Source: Glandiceps talaboti (taxonomy: Eukaryota; Hemichordata; Enteropneusta; Spengelidae). From it: a stretch of 64,000 bases of DNA. Location: positions 8,158,431 through 8,222,430 of the forward strand of contig NC_135555.1 in the NCBI RefSeq assembly GCF_964340395.1, in the 5' to 3' direction. Made by a program: the position numbers and the translations under genes. The notes beneath the pieces were generated by a model that ran no database searches, had not been told where the DNA came from, and saw only the letters and a list, made by a program, of their open reading frames with translations. Below, piece by piece: positions 11,826 to 24,800 of the stretch (positions are counted from its first letter, which is position 1; every line of letters starts with the position of its first letter).

Positions 11826-13395
11826 ATGTCGACTAGTACGAGCAGAGACTCAGACTCTCTACAAATCGTCCCCAGGGATGATTATCCGAAACTCGTAGAT
11901 TTCTTACGAGGTCAAACGCCATCATCTCTAAAGGTAAGTATTAGGGTCGTTTTACAGTCTCCAGCCAGGTTTTTAAAAATGTCACCAGATTCAAGTGCAG
12001 GAGTATTTCTTGGAGCTGACAGTGTGTCAAATCTCACCGACCGCAATGGTGGTGGTGGTGGTGGTGGTGGTGGTGGGGGGGGGGGTAAATTTCGTCACTA
12101 TACATACAATAACGTAACTCTGGAGTAAGTCTCACACCCGGGGTCTCACATTTATGAGGCAACCACTTTTCATTAACCGTTCATGTTTTTACGACTTCGT
12201 TGAGTGATGTGAGGTTGAGTGAGTGTAACGAGTAAACGAGCAAATGAGAGGATGGGCGGTTGGTAAGAAAAGGAACTGTATTTTTCATTTTCGCAGGGTA
12301 CGATACATGCCTGACATCTCAATAAAAACATTGCCAGGAAATGAAATTGCGGCAGAATAAGCTCTTGATGGACAGTATATGCTACGACGTTCGAGACGAA
12401 CCTCGTACCATACATCCAGAGCTACGGCAGAATGTACCAAAGTCATTGTTTCAAAACAAAACTGAAGACTATTATGTTCAACAAAGCCCACAATGTACTA
12501 TAGGCATTCAGCGCTACTGAACTGAAAATTGCTCTGGAGATTGGCGCAGTAGAAATTTGATTGATTAATTAATTGATTGGTTCATTCATGCATCCATCCA
12601 TCCATTCACTCATTCATTCATTCATTACCCAGAGTATACTAACTTAAAGTATATAAACTAGTGGAGCCCATGTGATTTGCAAAATTATTTCTATTGAAAA
12701 AATGACGTGTTCAAACGGTAAATCATACGAAGGATTGTAATGCGGGTTACTTTGTGTTGTAATTTAATATAATTGCTACTTCCTGGCTGACAGTGTTCAT
12801 GTGCGCACCATTCCAAAGAAATAATACACCTTCAAACCGTGACAGTTTTAGGCCACGCTAGCAAATTAATGAGTTTATTAATCATATGTAATGGTCCAAG
12901 GTTACATCCTCTCACAAGTGTATGTATAACAAATAGTAAATTATTTATTGCCAGGTCATAGGTCACATCAACTCGAGTATCAAGAGTGAGAAATGGACAA
13001 TCTCAACGTATGTTGACAGCTGGCCGAATCCATCGGTCGTTGTTTGTGTAATCCCCAGGGCAGAAACAGCAATTGTGAGTAGATATCATGTAGTACTAGT
13101 ATGTAGAAATACAAAAATATGAACACCACTTTTATAGTACACAATGCTGCTTCTTAGATTCTTAGTGTAATAGTTAGTCTGAAGGCTATGAGATTGAAGA
13201 GTTTCAGATTATCAAATGAAATTGTATATTGTTGATATCCCTATGGCTAAAATTATATTATATCAGAAATCAGATAATCAAACATACCAAAGGATTCGAG
13301 AATCAGTCGAAATCAATCAGTTTATTTCTGCCAATCTATCTAATCGATGCATCCCTTGCATTGTCTTAGTCCTGTTTGCTGGGACATTATCAGAA

Positions 13396-13444
<49 letters not shown>

Positions 13445-15364
13445 AACTTAAAATACTCCATATGCAAGTAGGTCCAGCCTTGCCATAGATTGTATGTTGG
13501 TTGGTTGGTAATGACAGTTTAGACACAAAACAGTGTTCATCTAGTGTGTATAAACCACCATGTGTTACAATAGAGGAAGAGGGTGGCGAGTGGTGGTGAC
13601 GACGACGTCACAAAGGAGAAAGAAGCTTTAATGAAGGTGATGACGACGATGAAAAAATGGGAAGAATGAAACTAAGGAGATAGTGGATAATGGGAAAAGA
13701 TATGGGGATATAAAGGGAGGGGAACAGTTACAGGAAGGGAGGAATAACAGGAATAAAAAGAATTTAGTTGGAAAGTCACCAGTATTTCATGACAATTTGA
13801 ACTTATCTAACCTTCAAGGAATCATCAATGTCCAACCTCACTTTACAATGTTCGATAAAGTCTTGAAGCACACTACAAAAGTTGCATATTGTTACATAGA
13901 ACTCACTTGTTATATTTATGAAGGTAACATCCCTGAAAACAACACCATGACTTTCACTCAACTTAAAATTGTGAAAAAAAAATCTGATAAAAGCCATAGC
14001 CAACATCTTATTTATATTCTTATCAGGAAGGAGACCTTGAACTCACTTTCCATTCCAATGATGCTGATAAACTTAAACATGTACTGTCCACCTCAAACTT
14101 GTTAAACTGGAGATCACGTATGATGATCAAAGGTATGTATGTAAATCAGTGCTTTCGGTTACTATGGCTACATGTACATCGTGTCTTTTCGTAGTATCGA
14201 TGACCACTACAGACACGTACAGATGAATATATGAAAAAATTGTCGTATCTCGTTTTTGCTGTTGTTTGTCATATCAGTATTTCTTTGATTATGTATTTGT
14301 CGGTCTGTTTTTATTTTAGTAAACACACGTCAAACGTTTTTCGTCGTCGTCGTTGTAATTTTGAAAGCTAGACTATCAGTTCTTTGCCCACGAATTGCCT
14401 ACAGTTTTTTGCTATGTTTGTAACTTTTGTACAGGATTCGATCGTTCATTCCTTCCCATTCTTGAAGAAATCAACCCAAATTACTCTGCACTTATTGAGG
14501 ATTTGCGTGGAGACGTTTATACATGTACAGATGACAGCAATTTATATCGAGGGTAAGTGACCAAATATGGTATTGTATGCACCTTGAAACACATTTATGT
14601 AAATGCTGACCTTATATCGCCAGTAGTTTTTACACACTTGAAGGCGGTCAAAATTTCAACCATACTCTTTATTCTGGAGCTAAGGGATCCCTCATTAATT
14701 ACAGGGGGAGGGAGGGGGGGGACAAGCCTAGCCTGTTGCATAAAATGTGACCCTTCCCCAATTACGTTAAGCTAAAAAGCAAAGTTAGATACCACAACTT
14801 GTCAAATTATGTGACCCTATTTCTAAAGTATACCTCTCCCAAAGAACAAAGTGACACACCCTGTAATTACTGAAGGCTCCCTAAGTGCACCTCCCCTGAA
14901 AGACCATTTCCACACAACAAACATGTCACTTTTCTCTATTACCATGCAGGGTGGTACCGGACGGATACAAACTTTCAAGTCTAAAGAAAGGTGACATTGA
15001 CACCATCATGAAAGTATGGAAGTTTGGAAACGACCGTCTTCGACAGGCATTTCTAACGCAAGTGGATACACATTTTAACGCCGGTGTTTTCAGTAACAAA
15101 ACAGGTGAATTGGTATCGTGGGCTGTGCAGCAATACTTTGGAGTAATCGGGGCGGTAAACACGATTGAACCTCATCGACGTAAAGGGTTGGCGAAGATAA
15201 CGCTCTCAGATGTGACTCGCAAGGTTCTCGACTCCGGCGAGACTGCATGGTGTTACGTAGAGGACGTGAAAGGCAAAGAAGTATCGGAGAATATGATGAC
15301 GTCAGTGGGGTATCACAAAACAGATTTACAACATGTCTGGTTGATTTGCAAACCACCAACATGA
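11826..15364 (+). CDS. glycine N-acyltransferase-like protein, copy 2
   Basis: Five exons join in frame with the same phases as copy 1: 11826-11933, 12955-13074, 14027-14132, 14435-14552 and 14950-15364 (288 codons plus TGA). Exon 1 has two extra codons (RDSDSLQ against GDSLQ in copy 1). The GNAT domain keeps the RRKGLA acyl-CoA motif and the VEPHRR context. Intron 2 is about 950 bases against 265 in copy 1, because of inserted sequence that carries a (GTTCGT)n array. Substitutions against copy 1 are scattered and leave the frame intact, so both genes look functional. As in copy 1, an in-frame ATG 72 bases upstream (11754) would add a basic presequence. The role is inferred as acyl-CoA:amino acid N-acylation; the substrate cannot be read from sequence. 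Confidence 0.85.
12046..12086. repeat. (GGT)n followed by a G-run
   Basis: A short low-complexity tract in intron 1 of GLYAT-like copy 2: about ten GGT units and then ten G. Confidence 0.85.
13396..13444. repeat. hexanucleotide array (GTTCGT)n
   Basis: About eight tandem copies of a six-base unit lie within the extra part of intron 2 that distinguishes copy 2 from copy 1. Confidence 0.9.
14680..14886. mobile_element. TIR (MITE-like) element in intron 4 of GLYAT-like copy 2
   Basis: The left end, TAAGGGATCCCTCATTAATT plus G-rich sequence, is the inverted complement of the right end, CCTGTAATTACTGAAGGCTC. It is at the same intron position as the element in copy 1, and 20-25% of its interior has been lost or changed. 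Confidence 0.6.
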
Positions 15365-16165
15365 GTCAGAAGGCTGAAATATACAATGCACAGAAATTTG
15401 TGTCATTTTGACAGTCAGACCTTTAATATAGCAGAGCACATTTGTGATCTTCAGGCTTTCAAAAGACCGAACTACCATTAAATCAGGAAGCTATGAATGA
15501 ATATCTTGGGGTATGTTTATTTTATTTGTTTAGTATTTGTAAATAAATTCGGTAAAGTATGAATAAATTGTCAAATCCAATTGCTCACCAGAGTCATAAT
15601 GTTGACATTGCATTAATGTTGAAAGCTAATAAAAATGAACGAAAACTTTTGAAACGCGATCTAGACATCAGGACATCTTTGTTGTTTGCAAACTGTCTGT
15701 ACTGTTTGTTAAAGGTGTTTAATATTGTTTGCCCTTTCAGTCTTTGTCTCTTGTTACGAAGAGAAGAAAATCTGAGACTTCAGGCTGGACATACTGGAAA
15801 TATCGGTAATGGAGTAAGGGCCATGGAATGGTCCAAAATAAATATCAACATATAGGCGAATCTGACAAGCTAACCGGCCTCGATAATATTCATCTCTACA
15901 CCGGTATCGAGTGAAAGTAAATCCTCGCTGCCTATTTGACAAATTTCCATTGTGCATGCGACAGCTATCTACTACCAAAACACGGTCAGAAACAACGAAA
16001 CATTGAACACGTGGCAGTTAAATGAGGATAGCACACTATCTATTTTACTTCAAGACAGTTTTGTCTTTAAACTACCAAAAGTTAACAGCAATAATATATA
16101 TTCCACAACATGTAGAACCCCAAAACCTAAATTCTATGAAGAAGGCAAGTTTAAGCGTTTAATTC
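15365..16165. other. 3' flank of GLYAT-like copy 2
   Basis: The first 500 bases match the 3' flank of copy 1 (10011-10470), with AATAAA-type signals near 15540-15565, which marks the 3' part of the duplicated unit. After about 15850 the similarity stops and no gene is seen. Confidence 0.45.
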
Positions 16166-16169
16166 GGTA

Positions 16170-16656
16170 TTGAAATGTTATTTCTATGGCATAACCAAGG
16201 TCTCTCTTCAACGTGTCCAAAATACAGCAGCTACGATTGTGTCACGTACAAAGAAAACAGATCACATCACACTCGTTCTTTCTGCTCTACACTGGGTACC
16301 AGCCCAGTACAGGATGATTCAATACAAAGTACTATTGATTACCTACAAGGCACTCAATAACATTACTCCTGGTTACATAGCTGACTTGATTAATACTAAA
16401 CCCTCAACTCAATCTCTTCGTTCAAACAACAAGTCTACCTTCATGTACCCCGTTGTAATACAAAGCCACAGGGTGAGCATGCGTTCTCGCGAACAGCGCC
16501 AATCTTATGGAGCAGTAACTTCGTTCATCACACTGTTGATGAATTCAAGGGTATCAAGACGCGTCTGTTTGCAAGAGCTTTCTGACTTTGTACTACGATC
16601 TACAGCGCCATAAGCTGATAGAACATTACTTCACATTGGATTTTGGTGCTATACAA

Positions 16657-16694
<38 letters not shown>

Positions 16695-16700
16695 AGATAG
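16170..16700 (+). mobile_element. 3' fragment of a CR1/L2-like non-LTR retrotransposon
   Basis: The frame at 16170-16613 encodes the typical C-terminal end of CR1/L2-type LINE reverse transcriptases: LQRVQNTAATIVSRTKKTDH, LHWVPAQYRMIQYKVLLITY and YKALNNITPGYIADL. The upstream reverse transcriptase and endonuclease are missing, so this is a 5'-truncated copy, the usual product of target-primed reverse transcription. It ends in a (GATT)n array at 16662-16696, as expected for the microsatellite-type tails of this clade. The C-terminal part has several divergent positions, so the copy is old and not active. Confidence 0.8.
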
Positions 16701-16770
16701 CCGTATAGTTTCAGAAACTGTCTAATACTGCATCAAATCATGTCATATGATCTGTTTAGACAATATTCTT

Positions 16771-16791
16771 TTCGTTCGTTCGTTCGTTCGC
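16771..16791. repeat. (TTCG)n microsatellite
   Basis: Five tandem tetranucleotide copies just downstream of the LINE fragment. Confidence 0.85.
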
Positions 16792-16799
16792 TAACAAGC

Positions 16800-18166
16800 A
16801 AAACTACCACCTGCCAACTATGCGCACAATCATACCATGTATAGATGAAGTGGGGAATAATTGATCGATGAGGGCGCTCAACTCTCGGACCGCAACAACT
16901 TTGTTCGACCCTGTGAACAACAACAACAACCTGTTGATTCTCAGGAGTCGGCGCTCGCGTTCTGATGTTACAAAATTCGAGACTCGATCAAAGTTGAGGA
17001 CGGGATAACATTGTCCAAACTTAAAGAACAAACTGTCAGGTTTTTGTGACAGTTCTATACATTGAAGCTTATTTTTTCGTGAACTTTATTTAAAATGATT
17101 ATGCTGTAAAGACTCAAACATTTTAAAAGTCAACCTCTCTATCTTCAACCCCTGTAATTCTCTTCCTCTTCCCAATCGTCTTGCGTCTGTCAGCAGTGAC
17201 AAACATATTGTTGGCCATGTTTCCTTTGCTGTTAAAAAGACACGTTACGACGGGACTTAAAAGTTTCAAGTCTTGTCGTTACCGGGAGTCGTTACCTTAC
17301 TAGTGAGTGGTACACCGTAAATAAGCCACATTGCAAAATGCAGATTGAACCCGTTGTCTAACTTTACTTTAAAAAATATTGCAGATAATGATGTTGTTGC
17401 CATTGGTATGTCCGTTATTGTGTCACTGTCCGGGTTCCGGGTTATGGTTGTTGGCGGCTGCAGTTTCACAGAACGCTTAAATTGTTATACGAGGATATTT
17501 GTTTTTTCCCTGGGCGTACGAGTTGTCGTCCATCACCTAGTACAAGGTAAAAAATACATACAGCGGAGACTATGTGGACATCTAACATATTACTATCATA
17601 CTATTTAATAATGCAGAGTGATACATATTGCTGATTCAATTCTAATACATTTGACCGACATTGAGAAAGACTCGAGTACATTACTATGGAATCATAACAG
17701 ATGGAATTCAGATTAGGGTGTGGCCCCGGGGTGTGATTGTGTATTGCGATTTGTAAAAATCATACGCGCCTCACTGTATGCATGAATTGTGATTCGCATT
17801 CGCTACATACAAAAATTAAGTCATTTCAGAATGCGAATGCGATAACCCCGGCCTTTACTCGGATTAAGAAGTGTGGCTACGAGTTTGCTCACAAGTTGTA
17901 GACCCGTTCGTACAGTGTGTGTACAGGTACGTCAGCGACTATTCGGGTACGAGTGTCTTGAAAAGGAAAGTAACTGTTTTTACCAGTATACACCTCAATG
18001 TGACCTAAACCAGTGCTGCCAACCAATCGCTGTATTTGTAAATATACGGAGTACGTATGGCACGAAAAACCAAAATGTTTGATTTTTCGCTTCTCTATTT
18101 CCTTGTTCATCATCAACGATAACTTTTCAGAGGTGAAAACCATTCACACAACCCAAACATCGCATC
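16800..18166. other. intergenic region and 5' flank of gene A
   Basis: No convincing gene was found. The open frames at 16804-17031 (minus), 17345-17608 and 17889-18143 (minus) have neither domain signatures nor matching splice sites. The last part must hold the promoter and 5' UTR of the VWA/laminin/FN3 gene whose ATG is at 18167. I did not identify a TATA box. Confidence 0.35.
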
Positions 18167-18893
18167 ATGTCAGGAACAGTCGTGCGAACGTTCGTATATT
18201 TATTCATCTCTTTAGCCATATTGACAGATTTTGTTGAGTCGAGCGCTGTGACCGATGTCGACCTTATCAGGCACATTATAAAGGACAGTTTCATAATACC
18301 ACACACGGAAACAGAATCCAAACTTGACGTTGTATTTGTTATTGATCGATCGAAGAATACCCCAGGTGTCATGGACAATATTTTTGCTTTCCTAAAAAGT
18401 TTGCTGGTACGCCTTCACGTAGGTGAAAACAACACTAGAGTTACTATTATCACATACAGTACAGCGAAAATGGTTGAATTCGATTCGATAAACATTGCAA
18501 ACAGAGATGTCACCAACATATTCGATAAATGCGAATTATTCTTACAGATTGACGGGATACAAAGAGATTCGTACGGTTACACCGCTACAATTGATGCTGC
18601 ATTACGAAAAGCTAGGAGCGTGTTGATAAATTCGCGACCTGACGTCAGGAAAATAATGTTTCTGATAACAACCGGAAAATCTAACATTGGAGAACATACG
18701 GTAGTTGTTCGACGCGAAATACAGTCTTTGATGTGGGACGAAAGTTGGAATTCTCAGCTAGACGTGTTCGCTCTTGGTATCGGAGAAGAAGTAGATACCG
18801 ACGATTTAGAATCAATCGCTTCTAATTCTAGATTCGCCTTATATATCGACACGGTTGATAAGTTTAAAGATCTTACCTTGTCATTGAATGAAG
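18167..18893 (+). other. gene A exon 1: signal peptide and VWA domain
   Basis: A single exon encodes a hydrophobic leader (VRTFVYLFISLAILT) and then a VWA fold starting LDVVFVIDRSKN. The metal-ion-dependent adhesion site looks degenerate. The DxSxS motif reads DRSKN (residues 60-64), and the second-strand TDG position reads TTGKS (168-172). The conserved Thr region reads SYGYTATIDAAL. Ligand binding through a divalent ion is therefore doubtful. The exon ends in phase 1. Confidence 0.8.
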
Positions 18894-21800
18894 GTAAGTG
18901 AAATGTGGATTTTTGTTCAGAGATCTCTTAGAATAACTGTTGTATTTTCAAGTTTCAAGGTGCTTTTCGAAATGTATATTTTGGTCTCTAAAAACCCGAT
19001 TACAGGACCAGTGTTGTTCCAGATGTACATGTTAACTTTGTGTCACGATTTTCCAGTAAATTTTGAAAACCGCCCACCCACTTGACGGTGTTCAACTTTT
19101 ATTTAGTAAACATCTTATATTATTTGTTTATTTGTTTTCAGATAAAGTAGAAATTCACTGGGAAGTAGTGGAATCAGAGAAGTGTTTACCACTATGCAGC
19201 AACACAGATACTTGTATGTGTTGCTTAGACACAGGAAATTACCAATGTGTTGGTGATATGGGTTACCAAGGCAACAGAATACAGCGTGATGGTAAGAAGT
19301 GAAATCTTCCATTCCATATGTTCATCACTTTTCTGTATTATTATTGCAGATGTACTAGTCATGTCAATTTGAAACTTTAGTCGACTAGTAACTGCTGGAT
19401 ACTGGTACTTATTGTACACCTATTGGTAGGTATAATGAACACATATTGCCTGGCCATGAGGGCTATAGCACCCGTTTATTACACCCTAGGGACTGTGAGT
19501 TACCAGAATCACATGCTATTTCCCGAGGCCAAAGGCCGAGGGAAATAGCATGTGATTCTGGTAACTCACAGTCACAAGGGGGTAATGAACGGGTGCTATA
19601 GCCTGAATATAGGACAGGCAATATGTGTTTTATAATATACCTCATGCTGTGAACTCGCAGTGGCATACAACATCGTCAGAAGCTGCCATTTTGACCTGCT
19701 GTGAACGCGCGGTGGTCACGTGACCATGTAAAAGTTGATGGAACTATTTCCCTAGGGAAATAGTCATTCTATTTTCCTATCACGTGACCAATTCTAGCGA
19801 ATCATGGCACAGCATTATCACTAGGTATATTTTAATGTACTATATTACATGTACAGTGGATGAGAAATTGTTGATTTTGAATTTATGCATAGTTTATGAA
19901 CTCTGCTGTATGTTTTTTTCTACTTTTACAAAATAATATGAAATATCATTGACCACGTCTGTGTCTATAACTCAATACTTTGAGAAAAAAAATGTGTAAA
20001 ATGTATATTGTGGTACATGCAGAAAATGTATGGTATAGTTAGTACACAGGGGAAGTGGTTTCCAACCAAACTGGGCAAATACAAGTAATCACTACATCTC
20101 ATATACCAGTGCATGCTGCTGTCTCTCCCCAGTACATGGTGACATTTCAATATACAATATTGTGGAAGCAACATACACATATGCAGACTGGAGGTGATGA
20201 TATAGTAATTACTTGTGATTGTTTTTATTTATAAATCATTTCATGCACTTGCAGTAACATACATTTTCCAATTTTCTCTCTTGATTTTTTTGCAATGTAG
20301 TTGAATTTAAAATACAGACTTGGCCTATGTTGTTTCATATTGTTTTTTAAGTACAAAATATAGTTATGTTGTTGATTAAAAGCCCCAAATAAATACCCAT
20401 TTCCCATCAATATGGTCATTTTAACTACCAGTTTATTTCCATAAAATAGCTTTCATGTATCAGTAATTCAAAGAGGAGATGGAACAGCTGTCACCTCACA
20501 TGTAAACATTAAATATGATTGCTTATGTTGGGCGATGACTATTGTATCTAGTGCATTCTATCTATGTGATTTAGCATAAAGAACAAATTTACATTTAAAT
20601 TTACCAGATTTTTTTCTGTCATGTTACATTTTATTTGAATTAAATGTAATATGGCAGAAAAAAATCTGGTAAATTTAATTTCTCCAATATACACAGGATT
20701 TTAAAAATGTAAAACATAAATCTATTGAAATGGTTAGTGTTGAAAAAATGACAATAAATAGAGACGGCGTGGTAAAATGTACAGAACAGGGAAAAATAAA
20801 AATGATTAAAACCCTTACACATTGAGCTTTTTGGTAAAAACTGTGTTTAAGCACTGACAGTGATTGAAAGGTAATATTACTACAAAGAGAATAAAGGTTG
20901 TTCAAGCATACACAATTGAACATATACAGTGGCTCTCCAGCTATGCTGAACAGATCGAGGTCAAAGGTCAAATCATCTTTTGTTATCTATGCCATATGTG
21001 GAAATAACATTAGGTTGTGTAATTATTTTGAGCTCCTTCTCAACCTAGCAGGTCATAGATTTTGTAACATTTAATTAAAAATTAAAATTGAAAAACACCC
21101 ACATCAGTTTTTTTGCCTACCAGTCCTTGGTCCTGCAATGGTGTAATGTAATGATAGGATATTACAATTACCAAAACCAGAATCAGTTATAAAAAAAACC
21201 TCAATTCAGTCAATGGTTTCATTGTCTTTATTACAGAAAAAATTGTAGATAATTTTGTCTTCATTGCTTAATAAGTATCTTGTCATTGTATGCAATTATT
21301 ATATTTTTGGTCATCATTATTTAGGTAGATGATTCGTTTATTGACTTTTGAGATGATGTATCACTACATACATTGCTTCATGTTGTAACTAGTAGTAGAC
21401 GTTATTCCCCAATATTTTTCTTCATCCCTGAGCCAAGGAAAATATGAGTGACCTAAGGGGCTTTGTCACTATGAGTCACTAGACACGTAGTGACATAATT
21501 ATATCAGCGCCAGTAATATCAAAGAAAATTGGGGAAAGTAATGACAATTTTGAACATTTTGATGTGACTCATGTTGTACATATCCTTTACGTAATTATTC
21601 CTTAAAATTGTATTTATGATTAGCAAGAGTGCCAACAACAATGAAACGTTTAGTGTAAGTTTTATCAAGATAATTTAGATATGGATTACATGGGATTAAT
21701 AATAATAATAATAATATATTTTATTCCATTTGTATAAAAATGCATTGGAAATTGGTTTTTCATGTGCACTCACAAAGAGAATTGAATAAATATATCTGAT

Positions 21801-24800
21801 TAGGTACTCATTCGATACCCATAAGTGCAGTTGCATCAATCATAGTCACATTTTTTCCCTTATCCATTGTTGGGGACCAGCTTTATAACTAATAGATTTC
21901 TTTTTCTATCATTTCAGTATGCCAGTGCAACCTGTTAGGTACTGTGAATGCCAGTAATGTTTGTGAGAATGACAATAGCCAGTGTCCATGTAAACCAAAC
22001 ACATACACCAGAGACTGTAGTCAGTGTAGGGATGAAACCTACATGTTTCCTACAAATGCTGATGAGGTAAGTTTTCAGAAGAAAACTCCCAATTCAGTGT
22101 CTGTTCATGGACTCTTGTCACGTTATAAAGACTTGCTTTTTTATCATAAGGTTTGATTGCATCATTGTTGTTGGAACAGTGTTTTTAACATGTGAAAATA
22201 CAGTACGTCACCTTCCTTGAATATAACATTTTGTTTGTATACTTTTGAAATGCTTGAACTTCTTCATGTGTGTATTTGTCAGCTTGTCTTTTTAAAGTTC
22301 TACTTGTTTTATGATGCTGTTTTTGTGCGTGTTTTATCTTTTTTCTGTCTGTTTTAGCTATGGGATGCCTTGAGCACTGTTGCAGGTTTTTTCTTTTCCC
22401 AAATAAAGTTTAGTAATAATAATGTCTGCTTAAAAAATCATTTCATAGGTTATAATTGAAAGCATGTTAATCTTTCCAGGATTGTTTACCATGTGGTTGT
22501 GATTATGGTGGATCAGCATCATTTAACTGTGATAAAGTGTCTGGTTTATGTGATTGTCGACCAAATGTGACTGGACAATATTGTAACCAAGTAGATGAAG
22601 GATTCTATTACACTGTATTGGATTCAAATAGGTAAATGTAGATAAGTATTGTTGGATGAGTCTATTACCTATGTAAGAACATTATTTTACAGTTTTAGAT
22701 ATAAAGTATAGAGAGGTTGTTGAATAGAAATTGATACTTGACTCCATTATTAAGTTACCTTTTTAGAATCTACCATTGAAATAACTATGTAGCTTTCATC
22801 TAATTTCTGAGATGTCGTCAGCCTGATGTCATCTAGATTGGGAGGTCACCCAACCAAACAGCATAAGTTGATGTCTGAGAGATTCAGATTTGAGTTACAA
22901 ACATGGACTGGGCTGTTTCATATTGTTTTATTCAAGTACAAAAATATAGTTGAGTTGTTGTTTAAATTAAAAAATCCAAAATATACCTATTATCATCCAT
23001 ATTACCACTTTGATAAACTAGCTGAAGTTGGTCAATATGCAAATTAAGGCTTTATTTGGGATTTCTATAAACAAAGTGTTCTGTTTGACACAAGGTAGAA
23101 GACCATCATGCCTTTTATAACAGGTAAACACCAGCTTGCCATTTCTATTTTCAGCTATGATGCGTGGGAAGCTCAGACCAACTGTGAACAATCATCTTCC
23201 TCACCTGTAGATTATACAGGTGCTGGTTATTTGAGATGTTTTGAAGGACAGTACGTACAGTTTGATAATGTCATGGCTTTCTCACAGAAGTCAGATGCTC
23301 TGTAAGTATACCGGTTAACTTTATTAGTATACACAATCATAGGTATGTACATTTACAAGTATGACTTCACCTCATTATTTACAATAGAAAAAAAGTATGA
23401 TCGTTTGTACTGAATTTCAGGACTATTTATCATTGACGACAATAAATTTCTACAACCAAAACTGTTGTTTTCTTGCTCTGGAATAGTCAGATAGAGCGTA
23501 AATAATTTACCTAGTATATTTGAGCTATTAAGTCAGCTTCAGCTGTTATTGGGTATGGTTCGACGACATATTCGACTTGTCATATTGCAATAAATCTTTA
23601 GACTTATATCAAAAGAATGACCGTTAGAAGATATTTTACTTCTTAATTATCACAAAAATCTTCCCTCTTTACATTTTATAATGACCTACAGGAATTTCCG
23701 TCCAGTGCTGAGATACTCGTACAACTCCAGTGAAGACTGGTTTGTAGCTGGTTTGTCAATATCTGTAACTGGAAACACATTACAACAGGACAAACTGCAA
23801 GAGTTGGTAGATTACATGGTACGCGATGATCAGCCAAGTGATAATGCAACAACAAACCAACCACCAACCTTTCAAACCTTGTGTACACAACCTATTGATG
23901 TCGTGCAAACTTTTACTGTTACATTCACACCTGGTGAGGGCGTTTCATGGACCCCGTCTACAGGTGGAGTGTTGAATATTGACAGACTATGTAACTACCA
24001 TGCTAGACTTGAATTGACTTCAGCAGGCAATGCTAGTAAAGATATTATCATTCACACTTTGCTTCTAATGCCAGTTTTATCTGACTATCAAGTTTTTCAG
24101 ATGGGAGGTTAGTAAAACCTTTCAGTTCACTACTTTATCAATACATATGATAATATATATTTATTATATACATACATCATTATTGTTTTATTGAAGTCAC
24201 AGAAAAATTCAAGGAAGGTCCAATATATGTTGGAATTTCTCAACAAAAATGAATATGCCTATGATGACAGAGATTGGGGAAGCATGACAATAATGTTATT
24301 CAAATGCGAGTTCTATGCATATCATATAGCTCTATTTGCATAATCTCATGCATTTTGACTTTCATTATTATTCCAAATATTATCATTCATATCATTCATT
24401 ATCATTCATATCAAGTGAGCTAAAGGGCCACATGTCACAGGCATTTCCCAGCTGAATGAATAAAAATATTGGAGAATAAAATAATCATACCTTTGCAAGT
24501 GTAATGTAAGAAAAAAAATTCTGAATGTGAAATTGGCTTATACATATTTTGAGCACCACAACGGCAAGGACTTGGCTTATGTGTGGTATAATGTTTTAAA
24601 CTTATAATTTCAGATGCAGAGCAGCAAGTCCTGTATGATGAATGTGTACATAATTTTAGTAGTATTTCAACCTTGCAATATGCCAATCAAGATAAGACAT
24701 GTCAAGAATTGTCTTTCTCTGTGTCAGCTGAAATCAATAATGGAGGCATTGGTAAGTCAACTTCTGCAATTTCTTCCAACCCAAGTTTTGGTGTGCATGT

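Noticed and set aside
16804-17031. 75-codon minus-strand frame next to the LINE fragment
   Set aside because: No reverse transcriptase or other motif; probably chance.
17123-17218. 31-codon minus-strand frame beginning MANNMFVTADRRKTIGKRKR
   Set aside because: Basic and tidy, but without a neighbouring exon, splice donor or homologue that I can point to.
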